64,000 bases of DNA from Pyrus communis (GCF_963583255.1 NC_084814.1:26218598-26282597); one strand, 5' to 3'; shown: positions 22,207 through 34,539, counted from the stretch's first letter. The notes: a model not told the origin generated them from the sequence alone. Numbers and translations are program-made.

Positions 22207-24006
22207 TGTTGGAAATGTGCCCTAAAACCAATTATATGATGATACTTTACGGACATTTCACAAAGTTAAACTAATGTAGTTTAAATGTAAAGGGCAAAGA
22301 TTATTGTTTGAGCCGTCTCATATAAATGTTATATGCTTAAACGATAAGTCCAAGGAATATGTGATTGGAAGAATGCGATCTAAAGAAGTTAGATTCATGA
22401 GACCATTCTTTAATTGACACATCCTAAACGTTCCTGATCATAGGATTGTCAATTGGGCATTGACACTCCGTTAAGATCAGTACGTGCTATGTCTTCTCTC
22501 AGGGAGAGTGACTAGTCTCGAGTCATTGGTGTGTGTGACATCAAGACAAGTACGTAGGTGCTCAATAGAGAATGAGTTCACTGAACACGATCAACGAAGA
22601 GTTCTCATATTCATGTCACATGAGAACTCATGGTTGGGATAATGCAAATTAGTCTTTTGACCTGAGGCATCACAGTTGTCTTGTGGTTAGGTCCTTAATC
22701 TTTGATTATGTCAAAGTCACTCCATCAGGAGGGTGTCCACGGCATCGTTGGGGTTAAGCCACTTAGCCATAGAGGCAAGTGAATGCGCAACAAGGGATCT
22801 CTAACCTTCAAATTGTTTGAGGGAGAATACTCTATGATATGATTAAGAATCTTTGGCCAAAGTATGAATGAGATTTAGGAATGTGTTCCAAATCACATTC
22901 AAGGTAATCATATAAGCACAAGACTCACATTGGATAGTAGACATGAATAAACTATCAAACCAAACAATGTGGTCAAGAGTATTGTATTAGAGAAAGACCG
23001 TATTGCATTTGTAATCCTAAAACTGAATAGGTTCTCCACCTCTTCTGATTAGCTTGGGTAACCATGACATGCTGCTAGGCGTCAACCATGGTTTGTGGAA
23101 ACCCTAAAAGTGTATTATCACTAACGGGAGAATTGAAAGTAAGTTTCAATTCACAATCGATTAGAAAGAGTTTTAATCGCCCACTGCCTCGCTAAAAGGA
23201 ACCTAATGGATCGTTCACCGAGTAAGGTAGAGTTTGAAGAAACAACGGAGATGAGTAAGAATAATTAAATGGTTTAATTATTTATCTAAGGCTAGGATTA
23301 ATTAATATGTTAATTAATCAAACGAATAAGTTCGTTAAAGACCTCGGGTTAGTTTTGGGCCGCAAGGCCCAATGGGATTTGAATGTCAAGCCCATTAACT
23401 CAAGTTGTATGACAATTTGAATAAACAAAGGGCTTGAAAGCCCAATAAACCCTATAGGCCGGCCATGTTAGAAGAATAGGGTTTTTGGTCCATTAGGTCA
23501 CTTATTTGAAGGGACTATATAAATGACTTTATAGCCTAAAATTCATTAAGGGTTGTTTTTGGGAAAATGATGAGAACACAAGCTCTCCTTTCTCTCTAAA
23601 ATTTCGGCCACCTTGGAGGGATCATCTAGCAATCAAACTCCTCCAAGGTCACTCATTTCTTCTTCATTATGCCTTGGTGATGAATCATTAGAGGTTCTCA
23701 ATTTTGGGAACTTTGGAGAAACCTTTTTCATCCATCCAAATCCATAGATCTAAGATGCAAGGAATGAAGGCCCTCTCTTTGGGTGATTAGCCTTTGTTTA
23801 AATACATAGAGGAATCTACAAAGGTATATATTTCAACTCACTTTGTTTTGAGTTGATTATTGGTTCACCATTTTACTAGGCTTTGAACATTCATGGGTAA
23901 TGTTTTGTTTTTAAGTGCATGCTAGCATGATTCCGCCTTTAATTTGTTAATTGCATGCTAATGATGTTGCTTAAATGAACATGTCATCTTCCAAAATAAT
24001 CCTTCA
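22207..24006. mobile_element. Solo LTR (1,800 bp) nested in the large solo LTR
   Basis: It has TGTTGGAAATGTGCCC...ATCCTTCA ends and a perfect 5-bp duplication AAAGC (22202-22206 and 24007-24011). A TATA-like stretch (CTATATAAATGAC, about 23515-23527) is present. No coding region is seen. The family is not assigned. Confidence 0.82.
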
Positions 24007-26253
24007 AAAGCCGTTTGCGAGTCCGGATTATAACGGTATAGTTACGGACGTTCGAAATTGGTTATCCAAGGTTTCGTGTTTATTTAAATTAAATCCCCAC
24101 TTTGTGGGGGAAGCAAAATCAGAAATGGAGGAAAGAAAAAAAAAAAAAAAAAAAAGGAAAAGGAAGTGGTTTCCCGTCCACCCGCACCCACCGCGAGTCC
24201 ATTTTCCAAGGCCGATTCCGGCCAACTCCGGTGGAGTTTTTCGATGCCACCACCACCATCTTGAAGCTCTCATTCCCCTCTACAAAACCCACCCAAGAAC
24301 CACCTTGATTAACCATGGGATGTGGCGGTTTGAGGCCACGAAAGTTGACGAAAATCAATAGTGCTCTGGCCACCTTTTTCGATTTTCCGACAAATCGGCA
24401 AAGCGATGGTTGATGCCACCACTTGGGCTTTGTAGCCCATCATCCCAGGAGCAAAACCCAACCAACCTTGACCCCGTTGGACCATCGTAGACGACGAATC
24501 GACGTCAGGAAGTTTTAGGCACCCGCCGGTTTTGTGGGAAAAATTGACCATCTTCCGTCCACTTTTGGACTTCGTGGCAGGTATGAAAGTTACTCCACTC
24601 ACTGAGATCTTCATTTCTGTGTAGTTTGAGAATTTTTGGAAATAGTTGGATTTTCCGGCGAGTCGGGGCGGCCGACCGCCACCAGCAACGGCGCGTACGG
24701 CGGCGCGTGGTCAGTGGGCCGCCAATGCTATTTTTAGGCTATGTCGAATGTCTTGAATTTAGTTTTGTTATTTGAATGACGTAGGTTGATCATTGTAACC
24801 TAAATTTGTTACGATACGTTACTCGATAAAAATGTGAATCGACGATCCGACCGTTGGATCGTCACAAAAATTGGATACATTATAATACGTAATATTTAAA
24901 GATCATAGGAATTTATGGATCGGGAATCTGACTTACAGATCTTACTGAATTGGATTTGTAAGTTAGTAAAATAAATGTTCACGGCCACTTGTTTTAGGCA
25001 ATTGACGGAGATCCGACCGTTGGATCGTAATGAAATTTTAATATGTTGTTCTAGAAACATATTGTGGATCGTTGGGAGTTGCGGATTGGAAATCTGAAAT
25101 GCGGATCTTCCGGGTCAAGTTATATAGGGTTGTAAACCCTACCTTCGATCTTTGATCGACTGTTGACTTATGGTCAATGGGTCTCAAACTATTTTAGAAT
25201 GTCGTTGAGGTTGTGTTTTATGTGAATTACGTATTCTTCGGATAAGAGTTCTGAGATGTGATTTGATAATTGGTCACAGGGACCAATCATTCAGGATGCC
25301 TCGATGTGTGCACTAGAGAATCATAGCGTGGACTCCATGTGAGTGGATCTTTTCCTTTTTATCGTACATATTGTTGAGAGTTCTATCGACACTTTTAAAT
25401 TGATTAGGTATATTACCTTCATATAATTATTGTGAATGCTTGAAGTACCTATATGAACTACGAATGGCTTGATCCCTGTTTAGGGTACGTAGGCAGTCTA
25501 ACGAGACGTTAGATGCAACCATAATATATTTGAGACAAAGCCTTACTTGGGAAATTGAGTAATGCGAAGGAAATTGGTAAAGGCAAGTTTTAGTTTTATG
25601 AATTAGTTAGTTAAATTAGTGTTAATTGGGTTGTCATGGATAATTATCCCTGAAAATAAGTAGTTTGGGAGTAGGGCGTTATTGATTGTACACTTCTCAC
25701 CGTATTGTTTATAATTGAAAATGCTACGATATGGTTGAGTATTAGATTGCATCATGGTATATCCATATGTATATTACTTGCATATAATTATTGGGAATGC
25801 TTTCAAGTGCAAAGGTGAACTCAGGACACCCAGGTAAGTTCAGGTGAGTTTATGGTATTAGTTGAATCGATTGAGTTATAGCATGACTACAGTTATGTGT
25901 TAGGCAACTTCGATACTGTCATACTGGTTGCCATGAGTTGCACATGTTATATTGAGATGCATTGAGAGTTCATAAACCTGCACCCCGGTGTTAGTGCTCC
26001 CGCCCGTGGCCAAGGCACAGTCCTTCACGTGATGTTCACCTCCCGCACCTTACGCTCACCTTGGATCCAAGGTAGGTGCACAGTCATGTCGTACAGACCA
26101 CTTTAGGTGGTTCCGACTCTTAGGTGACCCGCGATTATTCGCACAGTCTTCACGTGATCGTAGCACTTGAGCGTATTTATTTACACCCAGTCCTGTTGTA
26201 CAGACCACTTTAGGTGGTTCCGACTCGTGTGCAGGTATACTTATTGAGCTATT

Positions 26254-26448
26254 TGCTAGCCATGATTGATGAGATATGGATAAGTCGTACATGTCACTAT
26301 AGGTGACTCCGACTTATATGCTAGCTAGGATTGATGAGATATGGATAAGTCCTACAAGTCACTATAGGTGACTCCGACTTATATGCTAGCCATGATTGAT
26401 GAGATATGGATGAGTTGTACATGTCATTTTAGATGACTCTGACTAATA
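26254..26448. repeat. 65-bp tandem repeat, three units, inside the large solo LTR
   Basis: Units begin TGCTAGC at 26254, 26319 and 26384. Each contains GTCACTATAGGTGAC or a variant (an imperfect palindrome) followed by CCGACTTAT. The unit core is related to the ACCACTTTAGGTGGT palindromes just upstream. Confidence 0.85.
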
Positions 26449-26981
26449 TATCACTTTGTATTGATTAAATCCATTTGGCCTACTTATTAATGTATGGTAG
26501 AGTTGATGGCAAACCGTGGTTTTGGTCATTTCTGAGTATGGTTTGGATATATGTATATATGTTGTACTGTCCTATAGAAAACGATAAAGGAATTACAGTG
26601 AGGGGTTATTACTGTTTGAAAGGTAATAGTTTTGGGAAACTTGGTTTTACAGCTTACTCACACTTTCTGTTTTGTACCCCTTCAGGTTTTAACCGCTGAG
26701 TTCGTATTGACGAGGATATATAGCTAATCTTAGTATTGGTGGCTACTTTTAAGGGTATGATTCTTACCCACACTATTGTACCTTACTTATGCTCTGACAT
26801 CGCGTGTGAAATGGGTTCGCTCCCACTCGTAGCGCACTCTGGTATTTAGACACTTTTAGTTTCAAATTTATTCACTTTTTATACACTATCACATTTTATG
26901 GCTTCGTCACCTTCCAGGTGTCAGCCAGCACAGCTCGATTTAGGGTCCAAGTGGACTTTCTGGGTCGGGGTGTGTCATTAG

Positions 26982-27231
26982 GAAGTTATAGGAAAAAAAT
27001 AGAATTTAAAAAAAATGAAACAAATTTTGTAAAATAGAAGTTATAGGAAAAAAATAGAATTTCAAAAAAATATGAAACAAATTTTGTGAAATAGAAGTTA
27101 TAGGAAAAAATGGAATTTAAAAAAAATAGGAAACAAATTTTGTAAAATAGAAGTTATAGGAAAAAAATGGAATTTAAAAAAAATATGAAACAAATTTTGT
27201 AAAATAGAAGTTATAGGAAAAATTTTGTAAA
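26982..27231. repeat. 56-bp tandem repeat at the Harbinger 3' side
   Basis: The unit GAAGTTATAGGAAAAAAAT...CAAATTTTGTAAAATA starts at 26982, 27037, 27094, 27150 and 27207 (the last is partial), with small length changes in A runs. The large solo LTR is inserted directly before the first unit. Confidence 0.88.
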
Positions 27232-27276
27232 TAAAAAAAATAAAACTGTAAAAAAGAAAAGAAAAAATTCAAAAAT

Positions 27277-27304
27277 AACGGCTAGCTAACGTTAGCTAGC
27301 TGTT
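27277..27304. repeat. 28-bp near-perfect palindrome
   Basis: GGCTAGCTAAC meets its inverted copy GTTAGCTAGC around 27290. The arms are 14 bp with one mismatch. It lies in the subterminal region of the Harbinger element. Confidence 0.8.
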
Positions 27305-27554
27305 ATATTCAAAATTTTCCATACTATTTGTGTCAGTTATAACCAACACTAATTTTTTTATTTATGTCGGTTATAACTAACAGTTTTAAAAAAAAAATTC
27401 TAGCCCACCCCGGGCTGGCTGGCTGGATGGATGTGGCCAACCCTTTGGCCCTTTCATATTCCTCGAGGCCCACGAGCTTTCTGGCCTAACCCTCAGTTGG
27501 AGACGGCTTTCGAGCTATTTTCGCCTCTGGACCTTTCGGTTGGAGATGGCCTTA

Positions 27555-29418
27555 ACTCTCATGATTGGGTGCAATTCATTTATTTTATATTTGGCTCACT
27601 ATAGATATTTGGACGTATAAAAGCCCTTAAACAAAAAAATTTAAATTCATCATCTCCAAGGATATTTTTCTACAAAAAAAATAAAAAAACAATGCAGGGG
27701 AAAAAAGAAGAAGAAATAATCGGGAAAAATACGAAGATAAAAAAAACAAGAAAAAAACTGAACGTCGAGAGATCAGGAGAGTCACGTTGTGCGAAACTCT
27801 AGGGAGCTGAACCAAAAGGATAAAAATGGGATGAATCTGCATCAAACCACTGCCGCTTTCTCCATCAAAGTGCGTGGGTAGTTTTATGGGAAACAAACAA
27901 CACAATCTATATTTACAGCGGGAAGCAAATTACTATAGGCCAGTTCTCTCGTACTTTCATACATTGTTTCAAGGTAAGATTCTAATTCTACGCAGTAATT
28001 TGTTTGCAGATGGCTAAATACTTTCATGCATTTTCATTTATCATCATTTTTGCTTGGCCACTTCTCTCTTTTGTAATTGATGTTCAGCATTTTATTTATC
28101 TCTTTCATGATATCATTTTTACTTGATAATTAGTACTATTTAAATTCTTCTATTTGTGACAGCAGTTTCTTGGACAGGTGCTTCGCCATCTGATCCCACC
28201 TTCTTCACATATTTTCAGTCGGAATTTAGAGGAGCCACCCTCACGTCCGTACACCCACCCCTCTCTCTGGCGAATTAGTGTGTAAATTGAGTTATGATTT
28301 TTGTGGGTTCAATTTTGTGTTTGTAGAGTTTTGTTGTGAATCCAGAGACCTTACCAGATGGGACCATTAATTTGATGGTGTGACTTACACGATTCCCGGC
28401 AAGACTGGCGTAAGCTCTCTGATTATTGGGCACTTTTAATTTTACTGTTTTTATGCATTTTATAAAAAAAAATTGGGTAAAATTTGTGTAAATTGTTTTT
28501 ATGTATTTTTTTTAAGTTCAAAACAACATTGTGCCAATTATCAAACGCAACATGACACAAAAAGTGTACACGTACGAACCCAAATGAGAGAAAAACCAAA
28601 AAAAGAAAGTCAAGATTTCTTTGGCCTTCGGTAGTTTTACTTTTTAATCCATATGTTGTATAAATTTGTTTCTAATGAATTATTTAAAGGAAGTTTTAAT
28701 GAAACGCTCTTGATACTGTACACTTTTAACAAAAAATCATATTTTTATATTTTCTTAATACTATTCATTACACATTTATTTGTCATTTTTCATTAAAAAT
28801 AAAGTTTTTTTTTTTAATTTTTCGTTAATTTTCCTTTATTTAAACTAGCCATCGGCACACAAGCTTTACGTGTGCAACTAAATTTATTTTTTATTTTACG
28901 ACTTATCACTAATGAGCATGGATGATAACTTAAAAAAGAAAAAGATAAATAAAAAAAGGGAAGAGAAAAGGTATTAGAAAGTGGGAATGTTGAGAGAGGA
29001 AGAGGAGGAGAAGTGGGGTTTATTTATTTATTTTTGGCGTAATTACTAAATTGTTTTAGGTGTAATTACTAAATTGTCCAAGTTTTTTATTTTTGTTCAG
29101 TTCTGGTGAGAGGGTTAGAGTGGTAGTTTTCTGGAATTTAGTTGACAAATAGGGATTTATTAATATGTAGTTTAGAAATATACACTTTATTAAGATTGAA
29201 CAAATTAAGATTCTACATACCATAAGATTGAATGAATCAGTTTTATAGATGCCCTATTACCTATATTGAGTACAAATGTGGAAAAGAAAATAAAATTTTA
29301 TACACGGTATTTCGCACGCACATGAGCACATATAGAAAAGCTAGTTTATATTATGTTGCATCCTTAGCATTACTTTTGAAGAATAAGAAACTAATTATTT
29401 ATGGTTGGTTGGTGGTGT
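27555..29418. other. Intergenic DNA with possible old gene scraps
   Basis: No gene can be supported. On the plus strand around 28150-28420 there are splice-like signals and a short passage (NPETLPDGTINL) that may be a decayed exon, but I do not recognise the protein. 28840-29180 has the look of an old DNA transposon (GCACACAAGCTTTACGTGTGC, imperfectly palindromic). The rest is AT-rich. Confidence 0.3.
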
Positions 29419-30039
29419 TAGGCCTGTAAAAAGGGCCAAGACCAAAGCCAAACTTGGGTCGGGCTAACCTGATCGAAGGCGTGGACTTTATTCCGCCCGT
29501 TTTCAAATGCGTAGGGCCTGAGCCTTACATAGTATGCCTATGACCTGGCTATGATGTAATTTTGTTTTTAGAACATCCATATTTTTATACTTAAAAAAGA
29601 AGAAGTTTGGTTAACGCACATAATAATCAGTTTAATTTGGTATTGAGTTTTCCATCTACGAGATTCAAACTTAAAATCTCTCACCTCTAAGTGAAGAGGA
29701 ATATCACTAGTACTACGGTATTGAGTGACTACACGGATGTAATTAAAACTTATTAATTTGGTGTGTACTGATTTATCTGTACTTGTATAATTTAATTGAT
29801 TCTTTTGAAAAATTTAGTCATTTAGCTGGTACGTTATTAAGAATAATTAAATAAAAAAATCATATGTTCAATTCTCCACATTAGCAAAGTGCCTCTATTA
29901 ATAAAATAAAAAGCGGTTGGAGGCAAAAATTGGGTCGGCCCAGCCTGGCCCTTTTTACCCTTAGAGCCGAAAAACTTGAGGCCCGGTAGGGCTAGGTCCA
30001 ATACTCCTCAGGCTCGAGTCAGCCCAATTTACATGTCTA
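29419..30039. mobile_element. hAT-like non-autonomous element (621 bp)
   Basis: The left end TAGGCCTGTAAAAAGGGC pairs with the inverted right end TAGACATGTAAATTGGGC. The 8-bp flanks GGTGGTGT (29411-29418) and ATTGGTGT (30040-30047) match at six positions, fitting an aged hAT duplication. Inner sequence is rich in GGGTCGG and GGCCC motifs. No transposase is present. Confidence 0.65.
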
Positions 30040-30074
30040 ATTGGTGTCATTACCACATTATTCTTATTTTAGGT

Positions 30075-30283
30075 GGAAAGAGATCATCTCCAGATTTTTT
30101 CCTTTAAAATCCACGGATTAAATGATACGGGCCATTGAAATTTGATCCAACGGTTAAAAATAAAGAAGTTAGTAAAAACTTTTAAAAGTTATAATAATTT
30201 TTTACCGTTGGATTAAATTTCAAAGACGCAGATCACTTGATCTGTGTGCTTTGGAGGAAGAGATCCGGAGATGATCTCTTTTC
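30075..30283. mobile_element. Mutator-type MITE (209 bp)
   Basis: The inverted ends are GAAAGAGATCATCTCC. The element is flanked by a perfect 9-bp duplication ATTTTAGGT (30066-30074 and 30284-30292). Much of its length is self-complementary (AACGGTTAAAAA against TTTTTACCGTT), so it would fold into one hairpin. Confidence 0.9.
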
Positions 30284-30292
30284 ATTTTAGGT

Positions 30293-31166
30293 TGCCTTTA
30301 TTTTCACAATCAACTTTTAGTTAAGTTAAATAATTAAACACATTTTTTTATCCAAACTATACCAAATTATCCCTTTTGAATAATTAAACAAAAAATTACA
30401 ATATTATCATCTTTCTACGCACACATCTAATTTAAATGCCACCTAAAAAAAAAATAAAAAAAAATTATCATGACCTCAAAGTGAGTCAAGTCCTCGCTAT
30501 CCAACTCGACCGCGTCCGACTCAACTTGCACGATTTTTACGACTACCAGCTCCTCTTATCTTCCAAGTTCCAACCACCTCTACAAAACGATATCCACACC
30601 CTCTCATTCTCAAGTAGGTCTTTTCTCCCCGACTCGTCCCCTTGTCGACTCTCATTAAAAAAAAACAAAAAAACAAAAAAACAAAAAATAAAAATAAAAA
30701 GAACAAAAAGGTCTCATCTCCCCTGCTCGCTCCCTTGTCGACTCGGCTCAATGTCGATATAACCAAAACAATCAAACTGGAAAGAGTTTCCTGGTGGCCT
30801 ATCGAGTTCGGCATTCTTGTTATATTTGACTACAATTTTTCATCAACATAATCCGAGTTTGCACAAACTATAAGCACTTTGTTACGCCCCTTGATAAGAA
30901 AATAAAATTACTGTTGCCCTGAAAAATGAAGGATAAATTAGTTTTATATATACATTGGCTACCAACGCATATTGAGATTTTTGCTGATAATTCTGCTTGA
31001 ATACATCGGTGTTTCAGAAACTGATATGATTGGGAAACACTTTTGAAACCTATTATGCATGAATATAGCAAACCCAAATTTCGTCATTGTATTCCTATAT
31101 CCCACAACATTTATTTGGTAGGTCACAATTCATCGAGTCCACAAACGCTCCGACTTTCATGCTGAA
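30293..31166. other. Intergenic DNA and likely 3' UTR of LSM8
   Basis: A-rich sequence with an (A)nC tract at about 30657-30690. A short open frame at 30436 is low complexity and has no recognised motif. The LSM8 3' UTR should lie in the last few hundred bases. Confidence 0.35.
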
Positions 31167-32315
31167 TCAGTGGATGACAGGCTTGAGGGGATAAGCTCTC
31201 ATCTTCGACCACTCAACAGTAGAATCAAGATCTGCATCTAATTCCCCAACAATGCTTCTGCAACAATTGGAAGATACTGAGAACTTAGAAAGGCAGTGCA
31301 CTGTACATGCATATATTTGTAGAAACTCATTCCAAATTACTTCCCTCCACCCACTGGAAACTATTGTAAATAGAATAAAGTTTTTGACACTTACATGTTG
31401 TCACCTCTGATTATATACAACCCCAACACGAGTTGCTGAACACCCTCCTGTCGGTCAGAAATACAAGAATTTTTTTTTTTGGGTCAAGTAGATGATTCCA
31501 TAGCAAACCCGAAAAAATTGACTGAGAAAGAAAGCTAAATACGAAAAAGTGGTGCCACCAATAAGAAATACAAGTTAACAAAATGCCAGTGGGACAATAA
31601 AATGAATAAATGTTTTGTATATGCTGAATTTGAAAACCATATGCAAAACCCCAATGACAACAATATCTAGCAGTAGAGATGAAACACATAATAATTATTC
31701 AACGCTTAAGATCCTGAACGTCTTGAGGAAAATAAGAAATGTTCAAAATTGGGAAAAATCAGAAAAATTCCGCCTGGCATAAAGTAGATTCCCACTTCCC
31801 TTTCCTTTTGTCCAATTACTAGAAAGAGTAAACAAAGATGCAGGTATAAAGTGGAAGCTTGTAACAGTGAAGATGCAAACCTTTGTAGAAAAAACACGTT
31901 CATGAGATTCATCAAGAATAATATTAGTAGACTGGTCAAAACCTTTCAAGACTCCCTAAAATAAAAACAAAAAAATTGTTCACAAACTGATTCTGTTAAT
32001 AAGAAGTAAAAGGTACATTTGAATGCTGATAAGACGCAAACGCTGCATTGTAGTGTTAGTGTGTAACATACCACAATATTCCGTCCATCATTTGTGATAA
32101 CTGAAATTGTTTCTGCACGTAGAAATGTTGTTAACAGTTAGAGAGAGTTGATCTGCTCATAGCATATGGTGCACAAAGTTTGCCTATAGGATAGAAGGAT
32201 TAACTATATTCATGCATACGAGTGAAAAGCGTTGATATTTGAAAAAAATAAAATAATGGAGAGCGAAGAATTTCATACGATCAACGAGTGACTCAAGACC
32301 AGGGCCACTGGACAT
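31167..32315 (-). CDS. LSM8: Sm-like protein LSm8, five coding exons
   Basis: Exons read 32315-32279, 32112-32072, 31955-31881, 31447-31395 and 31257-31167. All introns are GT-AG and the phases join cleanly into 98 aa, the usual LSM8 length. The N-terminus MSSGPGLESLVDQ and the Sm1 and Sm2 segments (ISVITNDGRNIVGVLKGFDQ; LGLYIIRGDNISIVGELD) identify LSm8 rather than LSm1-7. LSm8 is the subunit that makes the nuclear LSm2-8 ring, which binds the 3' U tract of U6 snRNA for splicing. The C-terminus ends MRAYPLKPVIH, as is typical. The acceptor at 32364 (TTGCAG) puts an intron in the 5' UTR; a likely first non-coding exon starts near 34640. No coding lesion is seen. Confidence 0.95.
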
Positions 32316-32586
32316 ATTTCAATCCTGAGTTTTCTGTGCAAGACTTGTAATGAACAAGTTTAACTGCAAGAGGGAGAGAGATTTCAGAATCAATAACACC
32401 TGTCTAAAGGGAACAAAGTACATGAAAACACCAAGAAATTTTTAAGAGGTGGAGCGTGGAGACATTCATCGTAACTTTGCAAGGGTAAAGGTAGATAAAG
32501 GGTATTATTATTTTTATAAATAATCCCAAAGATCAATCACATGAAGCCTGACACTCCCTATACAAGACAAAACCAATCGCCGTACC

Positions 32587-33360
32587 AATTGAGTTGTACG
32601 TGTCGTTGTAAGAAAAAAAAAATCTTTCTTTTACAAGACAAAACCAATCTTTCCTTGATTTCAAGTTTGTGCTTCCCGAAAACTAAAAGCATAAGCTTGC
32701 TGTCCTAAAAACCCACAATTCTCAAATTCACCATTCTCATCAGTAAAGAATGAACCCATAAAAACACCCGGAAGCACTATTAAGTGTTAAACCTTCCCGT
32801 TCATGGATTTCGCTTTCCTCGAAAGATAAGAGCCCAATAGCCCATCTCAGCCTTCCAAGCCCAATAGCCCAAAGTGTGAACCTACCCATCCCCAGGTATT
32901 TAAGCTTCCCTCTTCTGACAGACATCAGAAATATTAGACAGTTTTACACTTTGCTATTCATCAGCTCCCACCTCTAAGAAATTGAAAGCTCTTGAAAGAT
33001 ATATCTTCTTTCGGATTAAAGTTTTGGCAGTCTTTTAGCCTTTGTGACTTCAGCTTCAACATGTACTACTACTACTACGGGTTTCGTCTGTAATAATTGG
33101 TATCAATTTTTCTTCCTTTCGAGGGAAATGAAATCCGGGAACATTGTTATCACTTAACAGTGCTTCGGGGTCTTTTTACGGGTTCATTCTTTACTGATAT
33201 TCATGGTGAGTTTGAGAATTGTAGGTTTCTAGCAAGGACAAACTTATGCTTTTAGTTTTCGGAAAGTAAGAACACGAAATCAGGAATAAATTAGTTTTTG
33301 TCTTGTAAAGCGATTAGGGCTTTTATTAATGACAACACAGTCAACTCAATTGTTAGTAAA
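32587..33360. repeat. Long inverted repeat (arms about 240 bp, imperfect)
   Basis: The left arm (about 32587-32826) is the imperfect complement of the right arm (about 33112-33360). Best-matched passages are CCGAAAACTAAAAGCATAAG (left) and its complement near 33249-33268, and CAGTAAAGAATGAACCC with its complement near 33180-33196. The loop is about 285 bp. It sits in the inferred 5' UTR intron of LSM8. It may be a long-TIR (foldback or Mutator-like) transposon; no duplication was found. Confidence 0.72.
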
Positions 33361-33406
33361 GCGATTAGGGCTTTTATTAATGACGACACAGTCAACTCAA
33401 ATGTTA
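33305..33406. repeat. 51-bp tandem duplication
   Basis: Two copies of a 51-bp unit start GTAAAGCGATTAGGGC at 33305 and 33356, nearly identical. The duplication overlaps the outer end of the long inverted repeat's right arm. Confidence 0.85.
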
Positions 33407-34539
33407 TGGTGTGGTGACTGGTCAATTGGTGTGGCGTGGTGACTGGATTTGTCTTGAACAGGGATTAATCAGGGCTTTTGTTATTGAAAGAAAGAAAGAT
33501 TATGTCTTGGTAAAGATTGAATGGGGTTGGTGTCAGGTTGAATGGGGTTGGAGGTGTCAAGCTGACTGGGGTTGATCTTTGGGATTATTTATATAAAAAT
33601 AATGATACACTTTATATATCTTGTTTCTTCAATCTCATACTGTATTAAGAAAAATGAGCTCGAATTATACAAACTTCAACAAAAACGCTCTATGAGGTGC
33701 CAATGTGCAATAAACTTCACACACTGAATAATTGAGTTCAAAACATCTCCCAAATCCTATAAACATTAAAAAAAAAAAAAAAAAAACCTTCAAATTTCAG
33801 TTTGTCTTCATTAAATGATGAAATGGGAATAACAAGTGATTTAAAGATGGTAAGAAGAGCAAAACCATACTGTTTTTTATCACACCCAACATAATGCTCC
33901 ACACGAAACTCAAGGCACAGCATCCTAAAACTGAGAAAACTAAAGCCACATGGTAACACATGACAATGAAGCAAGAAAACATATATTTATACCTATACAA
34001 CCGTGAATACATGTAATACTAGCAATTCTGAGAAAGTAATATTGATGACCGTGTGGAAGTAAAGCCCTGTTCAGCATTCATAATTGGGCTATCACACCGT
34101 TTCATCCAAAGAAATACAAGAGTTATAATACTGTAAAACGCTTCTACTTGTACAGTGACACGGACAGATGCGAACAATAAGTGCGCAGATGTAGCATATT
34201 CATTTGGAATCCCACCTAGTAAACATTTCTAACGTACTCTTTGGCTGCCCACACGATCAAAACTAGAAATCTAAAAATACAATATTTGCACCAGAAATGA
34301 CTGATTTAGCTTTACCACCAACGAACAAGCTTCACGGACACAACAGCAAAAAATTACAAACAAAAACAAACACAAACACAGTGGGTGCTCTGCTCATTAA
34401 TCCATCCTCAATCATTTATTTAACCAGCAAATAAGGACAGGCAACAAATGAGCAATTCCAATAAACAAAACAGAAACAGATTCCCTAAATAAAATAAAGG
34501 ACCGACGAGAAGAGAGAGCGCGAATGAGAAAGTCTTCAC

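Larger units (their letters stand above)
22032..26977 (+). mobile_element. Large solo Gypsy LTR, interrupted by another solo LTR
   Basis: It starts TGTGACAACCC and ends GGGGTGTGTCA, like the LTR of the Tekay-like element at 3777-13191 (TGTGACATCCC...GGGGTGTGTCA), but is in the plus orientation. A perfect 5-bp duplication TTAGG flanks it (22027-22031 and 26978-26982). Without the nested insertion and its duplication it is about 3.1 kb. The part from about 25970 to 26230 is clearly homologous to the complement of 4321-4680. No internal region exists, so it is a solo LTR of a related but distinct family. Confidence 0.88.
18870..27551 (+). mobile_element. PIF/Harbinger transposon with three nested LTR insertions
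   Basis: The termini are GGCCATCTTCAATCGAGGG on the left and the inverted GGCCATCTCCAACCGAAAGG on the right, flanked by the 3-bp duplication TTA (18867-18869 and 27552-27554) typical of PIF/Harbinger elements. It carries a decayed Harbinger transposase (20429-21832) in the plus orientation. A solo LTR at 18949-20125 and a large solo LTR at 22032-26977, itself interrupted at 22207-24006, inflate it to 8,682 bp. Without these insertions and their duplications it is about 2.5 kb. A subterminal motif (GGGCC, CTCATTTTAGCCCT) is repeated inside each end. Confidence 0.9.

Noticed and set aside
30436..30851. Lys-rich open frames
   Set aside because: They run through an (A)nC low-complexity tract and have no recognisable domain.
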